A DNA stretch of 7,428 nucleotides. It comes from Lentisphaerota bacterium. GTDB lineage: Bacteria > Verrucomicrobiota > Lentisphaeria > Victivallales > GWF2-50-93. The stretch lies in NCBI GenBank assembly GCA_025360875.1, contig JANYBI010000394.1, positions 1-7,428 on the forward strand, read 5' to 3'. The notes under the pieces are model-generated. The model was not told the origin of the DNA, searched no databases, and worked only from the letters and a program-made list of their open reading frames with translations. The position numbers were made by a program, and so were the translations under genes. Shown piece by piece: positions 1 through 6,350 of this stretch. Each line of letters starts with the position of its first letter. Position 1 is the first letter of the stretch.

Positions 1-761
1 TCCACAAGCATGTCGCCCATGTTTCCCGTCAATGTCGCCGCCCTGTGATAAAGCCCCTTGTGGTATCCGGGCGAAAGACCAAGGAAATTTTTGACGGCAC
101 CGGTATAGACGACCAGCTCATGCGCCTTCAGCTTCGGCAGATTTATTATGACATCCGATTCAAGGGTGGTCCTGCTGAGCCATACTTTCTTGAGGAATAC
201 TCCGTCCGGGTTCGGCTGCTCGACCCACTCCTCGTCATCGAATGATATTGTCGGCACTCCGAACTCTTCCGCAACCTCCTTGATCCCGACGCTTGCAAAC
301 GCCTCCTGGAAATGTTTCGCGGTATCAATCTCGCCCTTTTCGAAAACAGGAGTGTCCTCGCCTGGGAGCCTGTAGTCCAGCATGCCCTTGATATTCTCGC
401 CCGAATAAAGTTTTTTCAGGAAGGCAGCCGCGGTGTCAAAATCCTTCTTTAAGAACTTGGACATCGCCTTCCTGCGCATCTCTTCCGCGACAGCCCATCT
501 TGTCGAACCGCAGCTTTCACCTATGCACACTTGCGCTCCCAAATCCTTCAGGAGCTTCAGGACCGCCCTGATAACCGCAGGATGCGTGGTTACCGCCTTT
601 TCAACGGGGATCATTTCGGTGATATTCACCTTGAGCATCACCTTGTCGCCGGGTTTGACGAGCGAGCTGATCCCGCCGATCAGTTCCACACTTTGCGCAA
701 CCGCATCCTCTACCAGCTTCTTATCGTATCCATTGCATCTTACTATTGAAACCTTGCTCAT
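1..761 (-). CDS. DUF362 family protein, 3' end cut off by the window edge
   Basis: Reading the minus strand from the ATG at 761-759 gives 253 uninterrupted codons to the left edge, so the C-terminus is missing. The visible protein starts MSKVSIVRCNGYDKK and matches the DUF362 pattern. A KVNIT segment (residues 44-48) is followed by TTHPAVIRAVLKLLKDLGA (58-76) and IGES (80-83). A long charged middle section comes next, then VIINLPKLKAHELVVYTGAVKNFLG in two parts: INLPKLKAH at 206-214 and GAVKNFLGL at 221-229. Some family members carry a ferredoxin-like 4Fe-4S region towards the C-terminus; that part, if present, lies outside the window. No signal peptide or membrane segment is visible, so a cytoplasmic location is likely. 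The start is supported by GGAG 9 nt upstream. It lies 36 bp downstream of tlyA on the same strand and is probably co-transcribed with it. The biochemical function is not known to me; family assignment is confident, function is not. Confidence 0.85.
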   Translation of the reverse strand, partial: MSKVSIVRCNGYDKKLVEDAVAQSVELIGGISSLVKPGDKVMLKVNITEMIPVEKAVTTHPAVIRAVLKLLKDLGAQVCIGESCGSTRWAVAEEMRRKAMSKFLKKDFDTAAAFLKKLYSGENIKGMLDYRLPGEDTPVFEKGEIDTAKHFQEAFASVGIKEVAEEFGVPTISFDDEEWVEQPNPDGVFLKKVWLSRTTLESDVIINLPKLKAHELVVYTGAVKNFLGLSPGYHKGLYHRAATLTGNMGDMLV

Positions 762-770
762 ATCATTGAT

Positions 771-774
771 CTCC
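771..774 (-). promoter_or_regulatory. Shine-Dalgarno site of the DUF362 gene
   Basis: The minus strand reads GGAG, followed by 9 nt and then the ATG at 761-759. It supports that start, which falls within the short 36-bp gap after tlyA, and suggests the gene is translated independently of tlyA termination. Confidence 0.55.
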
Positions 775-797
775 AAACATATATTTCCGGATTACCT

Positions 798-1535
798 TCA
801 GGAAGATTTCCTGAACACAACCATGAATTCCTGATTCCCTTTCGGGCCGAGGATCGGAGACGGCATAACTTCAACAAGCTTGTATGAAAGTTCCCTTTCC
901 GCAAAATTCACAATTTCCTCGACACAGCGGGCCCTGACTTTCTCATCCTTGACAACGCCACCTTTCTCGACATCCTTCCGGCCTGCCTCGAACTGCGGCT
1001 TCACGAGGATCATAGCCCAGCCTCCGGGCTTGAGAAGCTTGTCTGTGGCAGGCAGGACCTTTGTCACTGAAATGAACGATATGTCCATCACTAGCACGTC
1101 GACTTTTACCGGAAGGAATGTTTCGTCCAGATGGCGCGCATTCACATTCTCGCGTGAGATCACGCGGGGATCGTCCCGGAGCTTCTGGTGCAGCTGCGCA
1201 GTCCCGACATCGACCGCATAGACCCTGTTCGCGCCACGCTGGATCATGAGATCCGTGAAACCGCCTGTCGACGCGCCCACATCAAGACAGATCATTCCAT
1301 TCATATCTGGAAGATATTTTTCTATTGCCGGAAGCAGCTTGTACGCACCGCGGCTGACGTAGGGAGACTTCTCTTCAACTGTCAGGACCGTGTCTTCACT
1401 GAAGAGCTCCGATGCCTTCTGGACAACCCTGTCGGCACCTGCCCTTACCTTGCCGGCAAGTATCAGACGTTTCGCCTGTTCGCGACTTTCGCAAAGTCCA
1501 TGCTCAGCCAGTAGTATGTCAGCCCTGGTTTTCAT
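798..1535 (-). CDS. tlyA: TlyA family rRNA (cytidine-2'-O)-methyltransferase
   Basis: This 245-residue protein has the two-part TlyA layout. An N-terminal S4 RNA-binding domain covers about residues 3-60 (RADILLAEHGLCESREQAKR). An FtsJ/RrmJ-type methyltransferase domain fills the rest. The SAM-binding motif I is LDVGASTGGFTD at 84-95. The K-D-K-E catalytic tetrad can be placed at K66 (SRGAYKL), D151 (VMDISF), K179 (LVKPQFE) and E236 (GNQEF). In studied bacteria TlyA 2'-O-methylates cytidines of 16S and/or 23S rRNA, and loss causes capreomycin resistance; which sites are used here cannot be read from sequence. The older hemolysin annotation of this family is doubtful. Length is normal and all motifs are intact. 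The ATG start has an AGAGGA site 9 nt upstream. It sits 78 bp after lnt and 36 bp before the DUF362 gene, all on the minus strand. Confidence 0.95.
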   Translation of the reverse strand: MKTRADILLAEHGLCESREQAKRLILAGKVRAGADRVVQKASELFSEDTVLTVEEKSPYVSRGAYKLLPAIEKYLPDMNGMICLDVGASTGGFTDLMIQRGANRVYAVDVGTAQLHQKLRDDPRVISRENVNARHLDETFLPVKVDVLVMDISFISVTKVLPATDKLLKPGGWAMILVKPQFEAGRKDVEKGGVVKDEKVRARCVEEIVNFAERELSYKLVEVMPSPILGPKGNQEFMVVFRKSS

Positions 1536-1613
1536 ATGTATGATTCCTCTTTAATCGGGATTTATTTTAAAAAGCATAAGTTAACGCATTTTTGAACTAA
1601 TGATATGCCAGCG
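1536..1613 (-). promoter_or_regulatory. AT-rich gap upstream of tlyA, possible weak promoter
   Basis: This gap between the lnt stop and the tlyA start is about 31% G+C, far more AT-rich than the flanking genes. On the minus strand TTAGTT (1600-1595) and TATGCT (1578-1573) are 16 nt apart and could be weak -35 and -10 boxes. The match to consensus is poor, and read-through from lnt is an equal possibility. No convincing terminator hairpin with a T tract was seen after lnt. Confidence 0.25.
1545..1550 (-). promoter_or_regulatory. Shine-Dalgarno site of tlyA
   Basis: The minus strand reads AGAGGA, followed by 9 nt and the ATG at 1535-1533. It is the clearest ribosome-binding site in the window and fixes the tlyA start. 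Confidence 0.65.
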
Positions 1614-3428
1614 TTATTTCTTTTCAAACGCCGTCAGGAGCTTCTGCTTCTTCTCATGCCAGCAGACCAGGCAATAGACGGTTGCGGCAATACATATCAA
1701 GATACATGCATAGATGAAGACATTGCCGTACTTCGAATAGAAGGTAAGGGGAGGATTGACGGATACCTGGACGCTGAAATTCGCAAACCCTTTTTTCTTC
1801 TCCATGGGATCCGGATACGATTTCCCGGTCTTCTCGTCAGTCCGCTCGCCCAGGCTGTCAATGATCGCGCCATTGGGACCTATGACGCAGGTCCCGCTGT
1901 TGTTGCCTGCCCTGACAATCGGACGCCGCGTCTCAACCGCCCTGAAAACAGCATGTGCGAGATGCTGCTCCGGTTCGGAGCTGGTCGGGTACCAGGCATC
2001 ATTGCTGATGATTATCAGCAGGTTCGCGCCCGACAAAGCGCAGTTCCTGGCAATTTCCGGGAATACATCCTCGAAACAGATGTTCACGCATGCCCTGACC
2101 TTTCCACCTAGGTTGAACAGCGTATATCTGGTCCCTGGAGTGAGATTCCTGCCCATGTCGAACTTTTTCTTTACCCAGACGGGAACCAGGTTCCCCCACG
2201 GCGTGTATTCGCCCCATGGCACCAGATGGATCTTGTTATAGCTGTCAACGATGTTTCCCTCCGGGTCCAGCAGGATAGCACTATTGTAGAGGGGAACATC
2301 ATCGGCCTTGAAAATTGGACCGTAGACTTTTCCGAAATCGATGGTACCGATCAGGAACGGTATCTTGCTCCTGGTAATTATCTGTCCGAGCCGGGAGCGG
2401 TATTCCAGACCGAATTCACCGGCAACGCTGAAAGGGATTGGCACGGCAGTCTCAGGCCATATGACCAAATCCGGCTTGGCAAGGACCGCCAGCTGTGACA
2501 GTGAAATGTATTCGTCCAGGGCGAATCTCGCCTGTTCGTCTGTGGCAATGCGGCACTGCGGTATGTTTGCCTGGACAACTGAAATGTCAGCCCTGACCTT
2601 TTCTGAACTTCTATCATGCCTAATCGCGGATGATGAGCCAATGAAGACCCATAGCATCAAACCTGTAAATGAAATGAGGAACGGGAGCGGGCGTTCATAG
2701 CGTCTCCTTACAAAGATATTTTTCCAGTTCTCGAAGGAGAGCGCGAGGGAAACATTGAAGAAGAGAAGCAGGAAACTTAGCCCGTTGATCCCGGTGAACT
2801 CGCATAACTGGAGCATCGGTACAGTTTTCCACTGCGTGACCGCAAGCGGATTCCATGGGAAACCGGTACCGATCCAGTTCCTGCTCCATTCCAGCACGCA
2901 CCACCATGAGGCAAGGGCGAAGACAAGGGCGCACTGTTTCCACATGTTCCTCTTTTCAGTAGAATAAAAGTCCCGTTCGGCATCCTCGCCCTGGAGCTGG
3001 ACTTCCGCAGGGACAAAGATATATCTGTTGAAGAATGGCACCGATGCGGCCCAGAACGCATGGAAGAGCGCCAGGATCCCCGCAATTGCAAAAGGTATGA
3101 ACAACTCAATTTCCCTGAGCCAGAAGAATGAAGTCAATGCCCACGCATATCCCCATATGAATCCATCAATCCATGCCTGTCCGACCGTCCTGTGCCTGAC
3201 CATGAGGAATAGAGGGATGATCGCAACCCAGCCAAGGAAACCCAGGTTCAGAGGAGGAAAGGCAGCCGTGTAAAGAAGTCCCGACACGGTAAGCAGCAGG
3301 ATTCTGGCCCATTTCCTTTTAAGGCTGATGGCCCACCAGTCGTTCCCGGGCCTGCGCGCCCTGTCCGAAAGCTCTATGTCGCGCAGTTCTCCGGTCGTTT
3401 TATCGGTGTTTTGTATGTCTTTGCACAT
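1614..3428 (-). CDS. lnt: apolipoprotein N-acyltransferase
   Basis: Lnt adds the third acyl chain to the N-terminal cysteine of lipoproteins, using phospholipid as donor, in the inner membrane. This 604-residue protein has a multi-pass N-terminal region, with hydrophobic stretches near residues 42-77, 83-137, 164-180, 212-232 and 250-266. A periplasmic carbon-nitrogen hydrolase domain follows, starting at VVQANIP (284-290). The Glu-Lys-Cys triad is E326 (IWPETAVP), K399 (YNKIHLVPWGEYTP) and C451 (NICFED). E407 in WGEYTP fits a further conserved glutamate. GTGFPWNPL (187-195) is also typical. A last membrane segment lies at about 568-590. The protein is longer than the roughly 510 residues of E. 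coli Lnt. The excess includes a hydrophilic N-terminal leader (1-40), a charged loop (about 140-162) and a lysine/glutamate-rich stretch (about 526-548). No clear Shine-Dalgarno site precedes the ATG, so the exact start is less sure than the identity. It heads the minus-strand group and faces nadB across a divergent gap. Confidence 0.96.
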   Translation of the reverse strand: MCKDIQNTDKTTGELRDIELSDRARRPGNDWWAISLKRKWARILLLTVSGLLYTAAFPPLNLGFLGWVAIIPLFLMVRHRTVGQAWIDGFIWGYAWALTSFFWLREIELFIPFAIAGILALFHAFWAASVPFFNRYIFVPAEVQLQGEDAERDFYSTEKRNMWKQCALVFALASWWCVLEWSRNWIGTGFPWNPLAVTQWKTVPMLQLCEFTGINGLSFLLLFFNVSLALSFENWKNIFVRRRYERPLPFLISFTGLMLWVFIGSSSAIRHDRSSEKVRADISVVQANIPQCRIATDEQARFALDEYISLSQLAVLAKPDLVIWPETAVPIPFSVAGEFGLEYRSRLGQIITRSKIPFLIGTIDFGKVYGPIFKADDVPLYNSAILLDPEGNIVDSYNKIHLVPWGEYTPWGNLVPVWVKKKFDMGRNLTPGTRYTLFNLGGKVRACVNICFEDVFPEIARNCALSGANLLIIISNDAWYPTSSEPEQHLAHAVFRAVETRRPIVRAGNNSGTCVIGPNGAIIDSLGERTDEKTGKSYPDPMEKKKGFANFSVQVSVNPPLTFYSKYGNVFIYACILICIAATVYCLVCWHEKKQKLLTAFEKK

Positions 3429-3530
3429 ATGAAGGAATTAAAACTATTTGAGGTTTTGATAATTTCAATGGAAATAATCGCCTATTAAGTTTATTTTATA
3501 GGCTTTAACAATTAATTCCGAGTTTTATTG
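3429..3530. promoter_or_regulatory. divergent lnt/nadB promoter region
   Basis: These 102 bp separate the divergent lnt and nadB starts and are only about 25% G+C, so both promoters should lie here. For lnt, the minus strand carries TTGAAA (3468-3463) and TAGTTT (3446-3441) with a 16-nt spacer. If used, transcription would begin only a few bases before the lnt ATG, which would fit the lack of a Shine-Dalgarno site. For nadB I could not choose a convincing -35/-10 pair. A 6-bp inverted repeat lies in the nadB-proximal half and is listed separately. Confidence 0.5.
3480..3503. repeat. short inverted repeat in the divergent gap, possible operator
   Basis: GCCTAT at 3480-3485 and its exact reverse complement ATAGGC at 3498-3503 are separated by 12 AT-only or nearly AT-only bases. 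The spacing is that of a dyad operator, and the site lies 27 bp before the nadB ATG, where a repressor of NAD synthesis could act. It does not match any NAD-regulator box that I can recall with confidence, and a 6-bp repeat can arise by chance in AT-rich DNA. Confidence 0.25.
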
Positions 3531-5180
3531 ATGAGCACAAAAGAACTGTTGAACTTCGATCACATAGTAATAGGCAGCGGACTCGCAGGACTTTTCACGG
3601 CTATCCAGCTTTCAAAACTTGGATCCGTAGCCGTAATCACCAAGCGCGGCATCGATGAATCCAATACGAGATACGCACAGGGCGGTATCGCATGCGTGAT
3701 GGACAAGAAGGAGGATTCCTTCAAACAGCACGTCAAGGACACCATGGGCGCCGGAGACCACCTCTGCAAGGCGGAGATCGTAAGGACTATTGTCGAGAAC
3801 GGTCCTTCCGCCGTAAATGAACTCATCCATCTTGGCGCACATTTCACTACGCGCGGAGAGATGGGCCATAAGCAGGACGGAAAGGATTATGATCTCGGCC
3901 GCGAAGGCGGGCATACCCGCAGGCGCGTCCTCCATGCCGGCGACATCACCGGCGAGGAAGTGGAGAAGATCCTCATCAGCACATGCCGCAGCAAACAGAA
4001 TATCACTTTCTTCGAAAACCACATCGCCATAGATCTCATCACCACAAGCAGGCTCGGCTGGCTCGGTGAAGATTCCGTCCACGGGGCATATGTCCTGGAC
4101 ACGCATAAGAACATAGTGAAGACATTCACCAGCATGAGCGTGACAGTTGCAACGGGCGGTGCAGGCAAAGTCTATCTCTACACAAGCAATCCGGACATCG
4201 CATGCGGTGACGGTGTTGCGATGTGCTACCGTGCACATGTGCCGATCGAAAACATGGAATTCTTCCAGTTCCATCCGACAATCCTCTACCATCCCAAGGT
4301 CACATCCTTCCTGATAAGCGAAGCCGTGCGCGGTGAAGGCGCCATACTTAAGCGCCTTGACGCAAAGGGCGATCTCGTGGAGTTCATGGACCGCTATCAT
4401 GAGATGAAAAGCCTGGCTCCGCGTGATATTGTCGCCCGGGCCATCGACAACGAACTGAAACGGAGCGGACAGAACTGTGTCTTCCTCGATATAAGACACA
4501 AGAAAGAGGATTTCCTCAGACGCCGGTTCCCGAACATATTCGAGAAGTGCATGGAGGTAGGTATCAACATGGCTGTTGATCCGATACCTGTAGTACCTGC
4601 CGCCCATTACTGCTGCGGGGGAGTCAAGACCGGAGTCAACGGATTCACAGGCATCAACGGCTTATACGCGGTAGGCGAAGTCGCATCCACAGGACTCCAT
4701 GGGGCGAACCGTCTAGCCAGCAACAGCCTCCTCGAAGCCCTCGTTGTTGCGAAATTCGCAGCCAAGGACATCAAATCGAAGATGAGGAAACTCAGCGATT
4801 CGCGCGCAAGCGGTAAAATCCCGACATGGCGCAGCGGCAATGCGACAAACTCGGACGAACAGGTTGTCATCACGCACAACTGGGAGGAGATCCGCAAGTT
4901 CATGTGGGACTATGTCGGAATCTTCAGGACGAACAAACGGCTTGAACGCGCCAAGAACCGCATCAAGAACATCCGCCGTGAAATTGAGAAATACTATTGG
5001 GACTTCCTTATCACTCCCGATCTCGTGGAACTCCGGAATATCGCGTCCGTAGCGGAGATCATAATTGATTCGGCGATGTCCAGGAAGGAAAGCCGCGGAC
5101 TCCATTTCAACGCCGATTACCCTCAGAGGGAGCCTGAGATGGATTTCGTGGACACCGTGATACAGCAGCCGTATTCCTAA
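3531..5180 (+). CDS. nadB: L-aspartate oxidase
   Basis: NadB is a cytoplasmic FAD enzyme that oxidises L-aspartate to iminoaspartate, the first step of de novo NAD synthesis; NadA then makes quinolinate. Counting from the ATG at 3531, the 549-residue protein has a dinucleotide-binding GSGLAGL (15-21), RYAQGGIA (47-54), and REGGHTRRRVLHAGDITG (124-141). These are followed by FQFHPT (245-250), SEAVRGEGAIL (263-273), APRDIVARAID (296-306), PVVPAAHYCCGG (353-364) and GLHGANRLASNSLLEAL (388-404). R298, H359 and R394 occupy the usual active-site motifs. The NRLASNSLLE sequence and overall length favour NadB over the related SdhA/FrdA, which normally have NRLGGNSL. The C-terminal helical domain is present (about 440-530). 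A TTG immediately precedes the ATG and would add one Met; ATG is preferred. No good Shine-Dalgarno sequence is visible. nadA and nadC are not adjacent; the next gene is pcnB, 33 bp downstream. Confidence 0.95.
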   Translation: MSTKELLNFDHIVIGSGLAGLFTAIQLSKLGSVAVITKRGIDESNTRYAQGGIACVMDKKEDSFKQHVKDTMGAGDHLCKAEIVRTIVENGPSAVNELIHLGAHFTTRGEMGHKQDGKDYDLGREGGHTRRRVLHAGDITGEEVEKILISTCRSKQNITFFENHIAIDLITTSRLGWLGEDSVHGAYVLDTHKNIVKTFTSMSVTVATGGAGKVYLYTSNPDIACGDGVAMCYRAHVPIENMEFFQFHPTILYHPKVTSFLISEAVRGEGAILKRLDAKGDLVEFMDRYHEMKSLAPRDIVARAIDNELKRSGQNCVFLDIRHKKEDFLRRRFPNIFEKCMEVGINMAVDPIPVVPAAHYCCGGVKTGVNGFTGINGLYAVGEVASTGLHGANRLASNSLLEALVVAKFAAKDIKSKMRKLSDSRASGKIPTWRSGNATNSDEQVVITHNWEEIRKFMWDYVGIFRTNKRLERAKNRIKNIRREIEKYYWDFLITPDLVELRNIASVAEIIIDSAMSRKESRGLHFNADYPQREPEMDFVDTVIQQPYS

Positions 5181-5213
5181 AAACCGACAACCAACAACTG
5201 ACAGCTTAAAAAA

Positions 5214-6332
5214 ATGCCAATCCGTCACAAGATAGCCCAACATGTGGTCGAGATAATAGAATCTCTCCAAAAGGCCGGATTCGAGTCCTATCTCGTCGGT
5301 GGAGCCGTCCGGGATCTGCTCCTGGGACTTGAACCCAAGGACTACGACATCTCCACGGCCGCCACTCCGGAACAGATCAGACACCTCTTCGGAAAAAGGA
5401 ATGTAATGATCATCGGCAAAAGATTCCGGCTCGTGCACTACTATCATGGGCATGATATTGTCGAGATCAGCACGTTCCGCAAAAAACCCGCAAAGCTTGA
5501 ACCTGTCATAACCCCCGGAAAGACACTCGTCTTCCATGACAACTCGTTTGGCACTTCGTATGAGGACGCGTTCCGCAGGGATTTCACCATAAACGCCATC
5601 TTCTATGATCCGGTCAAGAACCAGATCATCGACCACTGCGGACAGGGCATGAACGATCTTGAAGGAGGTATCGTAAGGACGATCGGAGATCCTGCAGAAA
5701 GATTTATCGAGGATCCGGTCAGGATACTGCGTGCGCTGAAGCTGGTAGGACAATATGGATTCAGGATTTCCCCTGAGACAGAAAAGGCCCTGATCGAGAA
5801 GATGCCGCTCATAGCATCATGCTCCCATTCGCGTCTCAGCCTGGAACTCGAGAAGATCCTCAAGAAGACAAGCTCAGACAAGACGCTGAAGATTCTCTAT
5901 GAATACAACTTCCTCTCATACTTCCTCCCGTACATCCACCACGACTGGGATACGCCTGAATGCAAAGATATGCTGAGGCTCCTTGAACTGAGGAATGCCC
6001 GCGTCGACAACGGCATCTACCGCAACAGCCTTTCCCTTTCCGTCGCTACCATGGCATTCCCTTTCGTCTGTTCCGCCCTTGAGAAAGCGGAAAATTCCCC
6101 TCTCTGGAAATACCATCCTAAAATTGAAAAGGACATCAGGCACGTCGTCCTTAACCTGTTCAGCCCGCACAGCTTCCCAAAACGCCTGATATTCTCGGCA
6201 GTCTCGGCCATAATGTTCCAGACAGCGCTCCTGAGGGACAGCAGGAGGATGTCCAGGCATCCTACACGCTACCAGCACGCGGTGGAACTGCAGGAAATAT
6301 TGAAGCTGACCGGAATAATCAATTCACCATGA
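5214..6332 (+). CDS. pcnB: poly(A) polymerase / CCA-type tRNA nucleotidyltransferase family protein
   Basis: This 372-residue protein belongs to the class II nucleotidyltransferases, which add A residues to RNA 3' ends or CCA to tRNA. The head domain has LVGGAVRD (27-34), the metal-binding DYD (D43 and D45), and GKRFRLVHYYHG (68-79). IVEISTFR (82-89), NSFGTSYEDAFRRDFTINAIFYDP (110-133) and RFIEDPVRILRALK (163-176) follow. The GKRFRLVH and NxFGTxxEDAxRRDFT forms resemble PcnB poly(A) polymerase I more than CCA-adding enzymes, but the specificity of this family is hard to tell from sequence, so CCA addition remains possible. The C-terminal half is helical and shorter than in E. coli PcnB; I see no long basic tail. 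Role by family: polyadenylation that promotes RNA decay, in the cytoplasm. It starts 33 bp after the nadB stop with no Shine-Dalgarno site, probably in the same transcript, and converges with the metalloprotease gene. Confidence 0.85.
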   Translation: MPIRHKIAQHVVEIIESLQKAGFESYLVGGAVRDLLLGLEPKDYDISTAATPEQIRHLFGKRNVMIIGKRFRLVHYYHGHDIVEISTFRKKPAKLEPVITPGKTLVFHDNSFGTSYEDAFRRDFTINAIFYDPVKNQIIDHCGQGMNDLEGGIVRTIGDPAERFIEDPVRILRALKLVGQYGFRISPETEKALIEKMPLIASCSHSRLSLELEKILKKTSSDKTLKILYEYNFLSYFLPYIHHDWDTPECKDMLRLLELRNARVDNGIYRNSLSLSVATMAFPFVCSALEKAENSPLWKYHPKIEKDIRHVVLNLFSPHSFPKRLIFSAVSAIMFQTALLRDSRRMSRHPTRYQHAVELQEILKLTGIINSP

Positions 6333-6350
6333 TGTCCAGTGTCATGTATC
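6333..6350. other. 18-bp convergent junction, no clear terminator
   Basis: The pcnB stop (6330-6332) and the metalloprotease stop (complement of 6351-6353) are separated by 18 bp. Two short dyads overlap here: CATGA/TCATG at 6328-6332 and 6342-6346, and CAGTG/CACTG at 6337-6341 and 6352-6356. Each has only five base pairs and neither is followed by a T run on either strand, so I do not call a Rho-independent terminator. Confidence 0.3.

Noticed and set aside
433..834. A 133-codon plus-strand open frame over the DUF362 gene and tlyA end
   Set aside because: The opposite strand encodes clear DUF362 and TlyA motifs here; this frame gives a serine/threonine/leucine-rich translation with no family resemblance.
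1583..1615. AACGC/GCGTT inverted repeat just after lnt as a possible terminator
   Set aside because: Only five base pairs with a loop of more than 20 nt, overlapping the lnt stop codon; there is no stable hairpin followed by a T tract.
1605..2241. Two overlapping plus-strand open frames (168 and 161 codons) opposite the lnt C-terminal half
   Set aside because: They cover the Lnt catalytic Cys and Lys regions on the other strand and show no independent motifs or starts.
3612..4607. A 331-codon open frame antisense to nadB
   Set aside because: It lies entirely within the well-supported nadB coding sequence, its translation resembles no family I know, and it is rich in residues expected from reading a coding strand backwards. 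It is a shadow of nadB codon use.
4713..5753. A 346-codon open frame antisense to the end of nadB and start of pcnB
   Set aside because: It overlaps two recognised genes and the gap between them, and has no recognisable motif or ribosome-binding site. Long antisense frames are common opposite genes of this composition.
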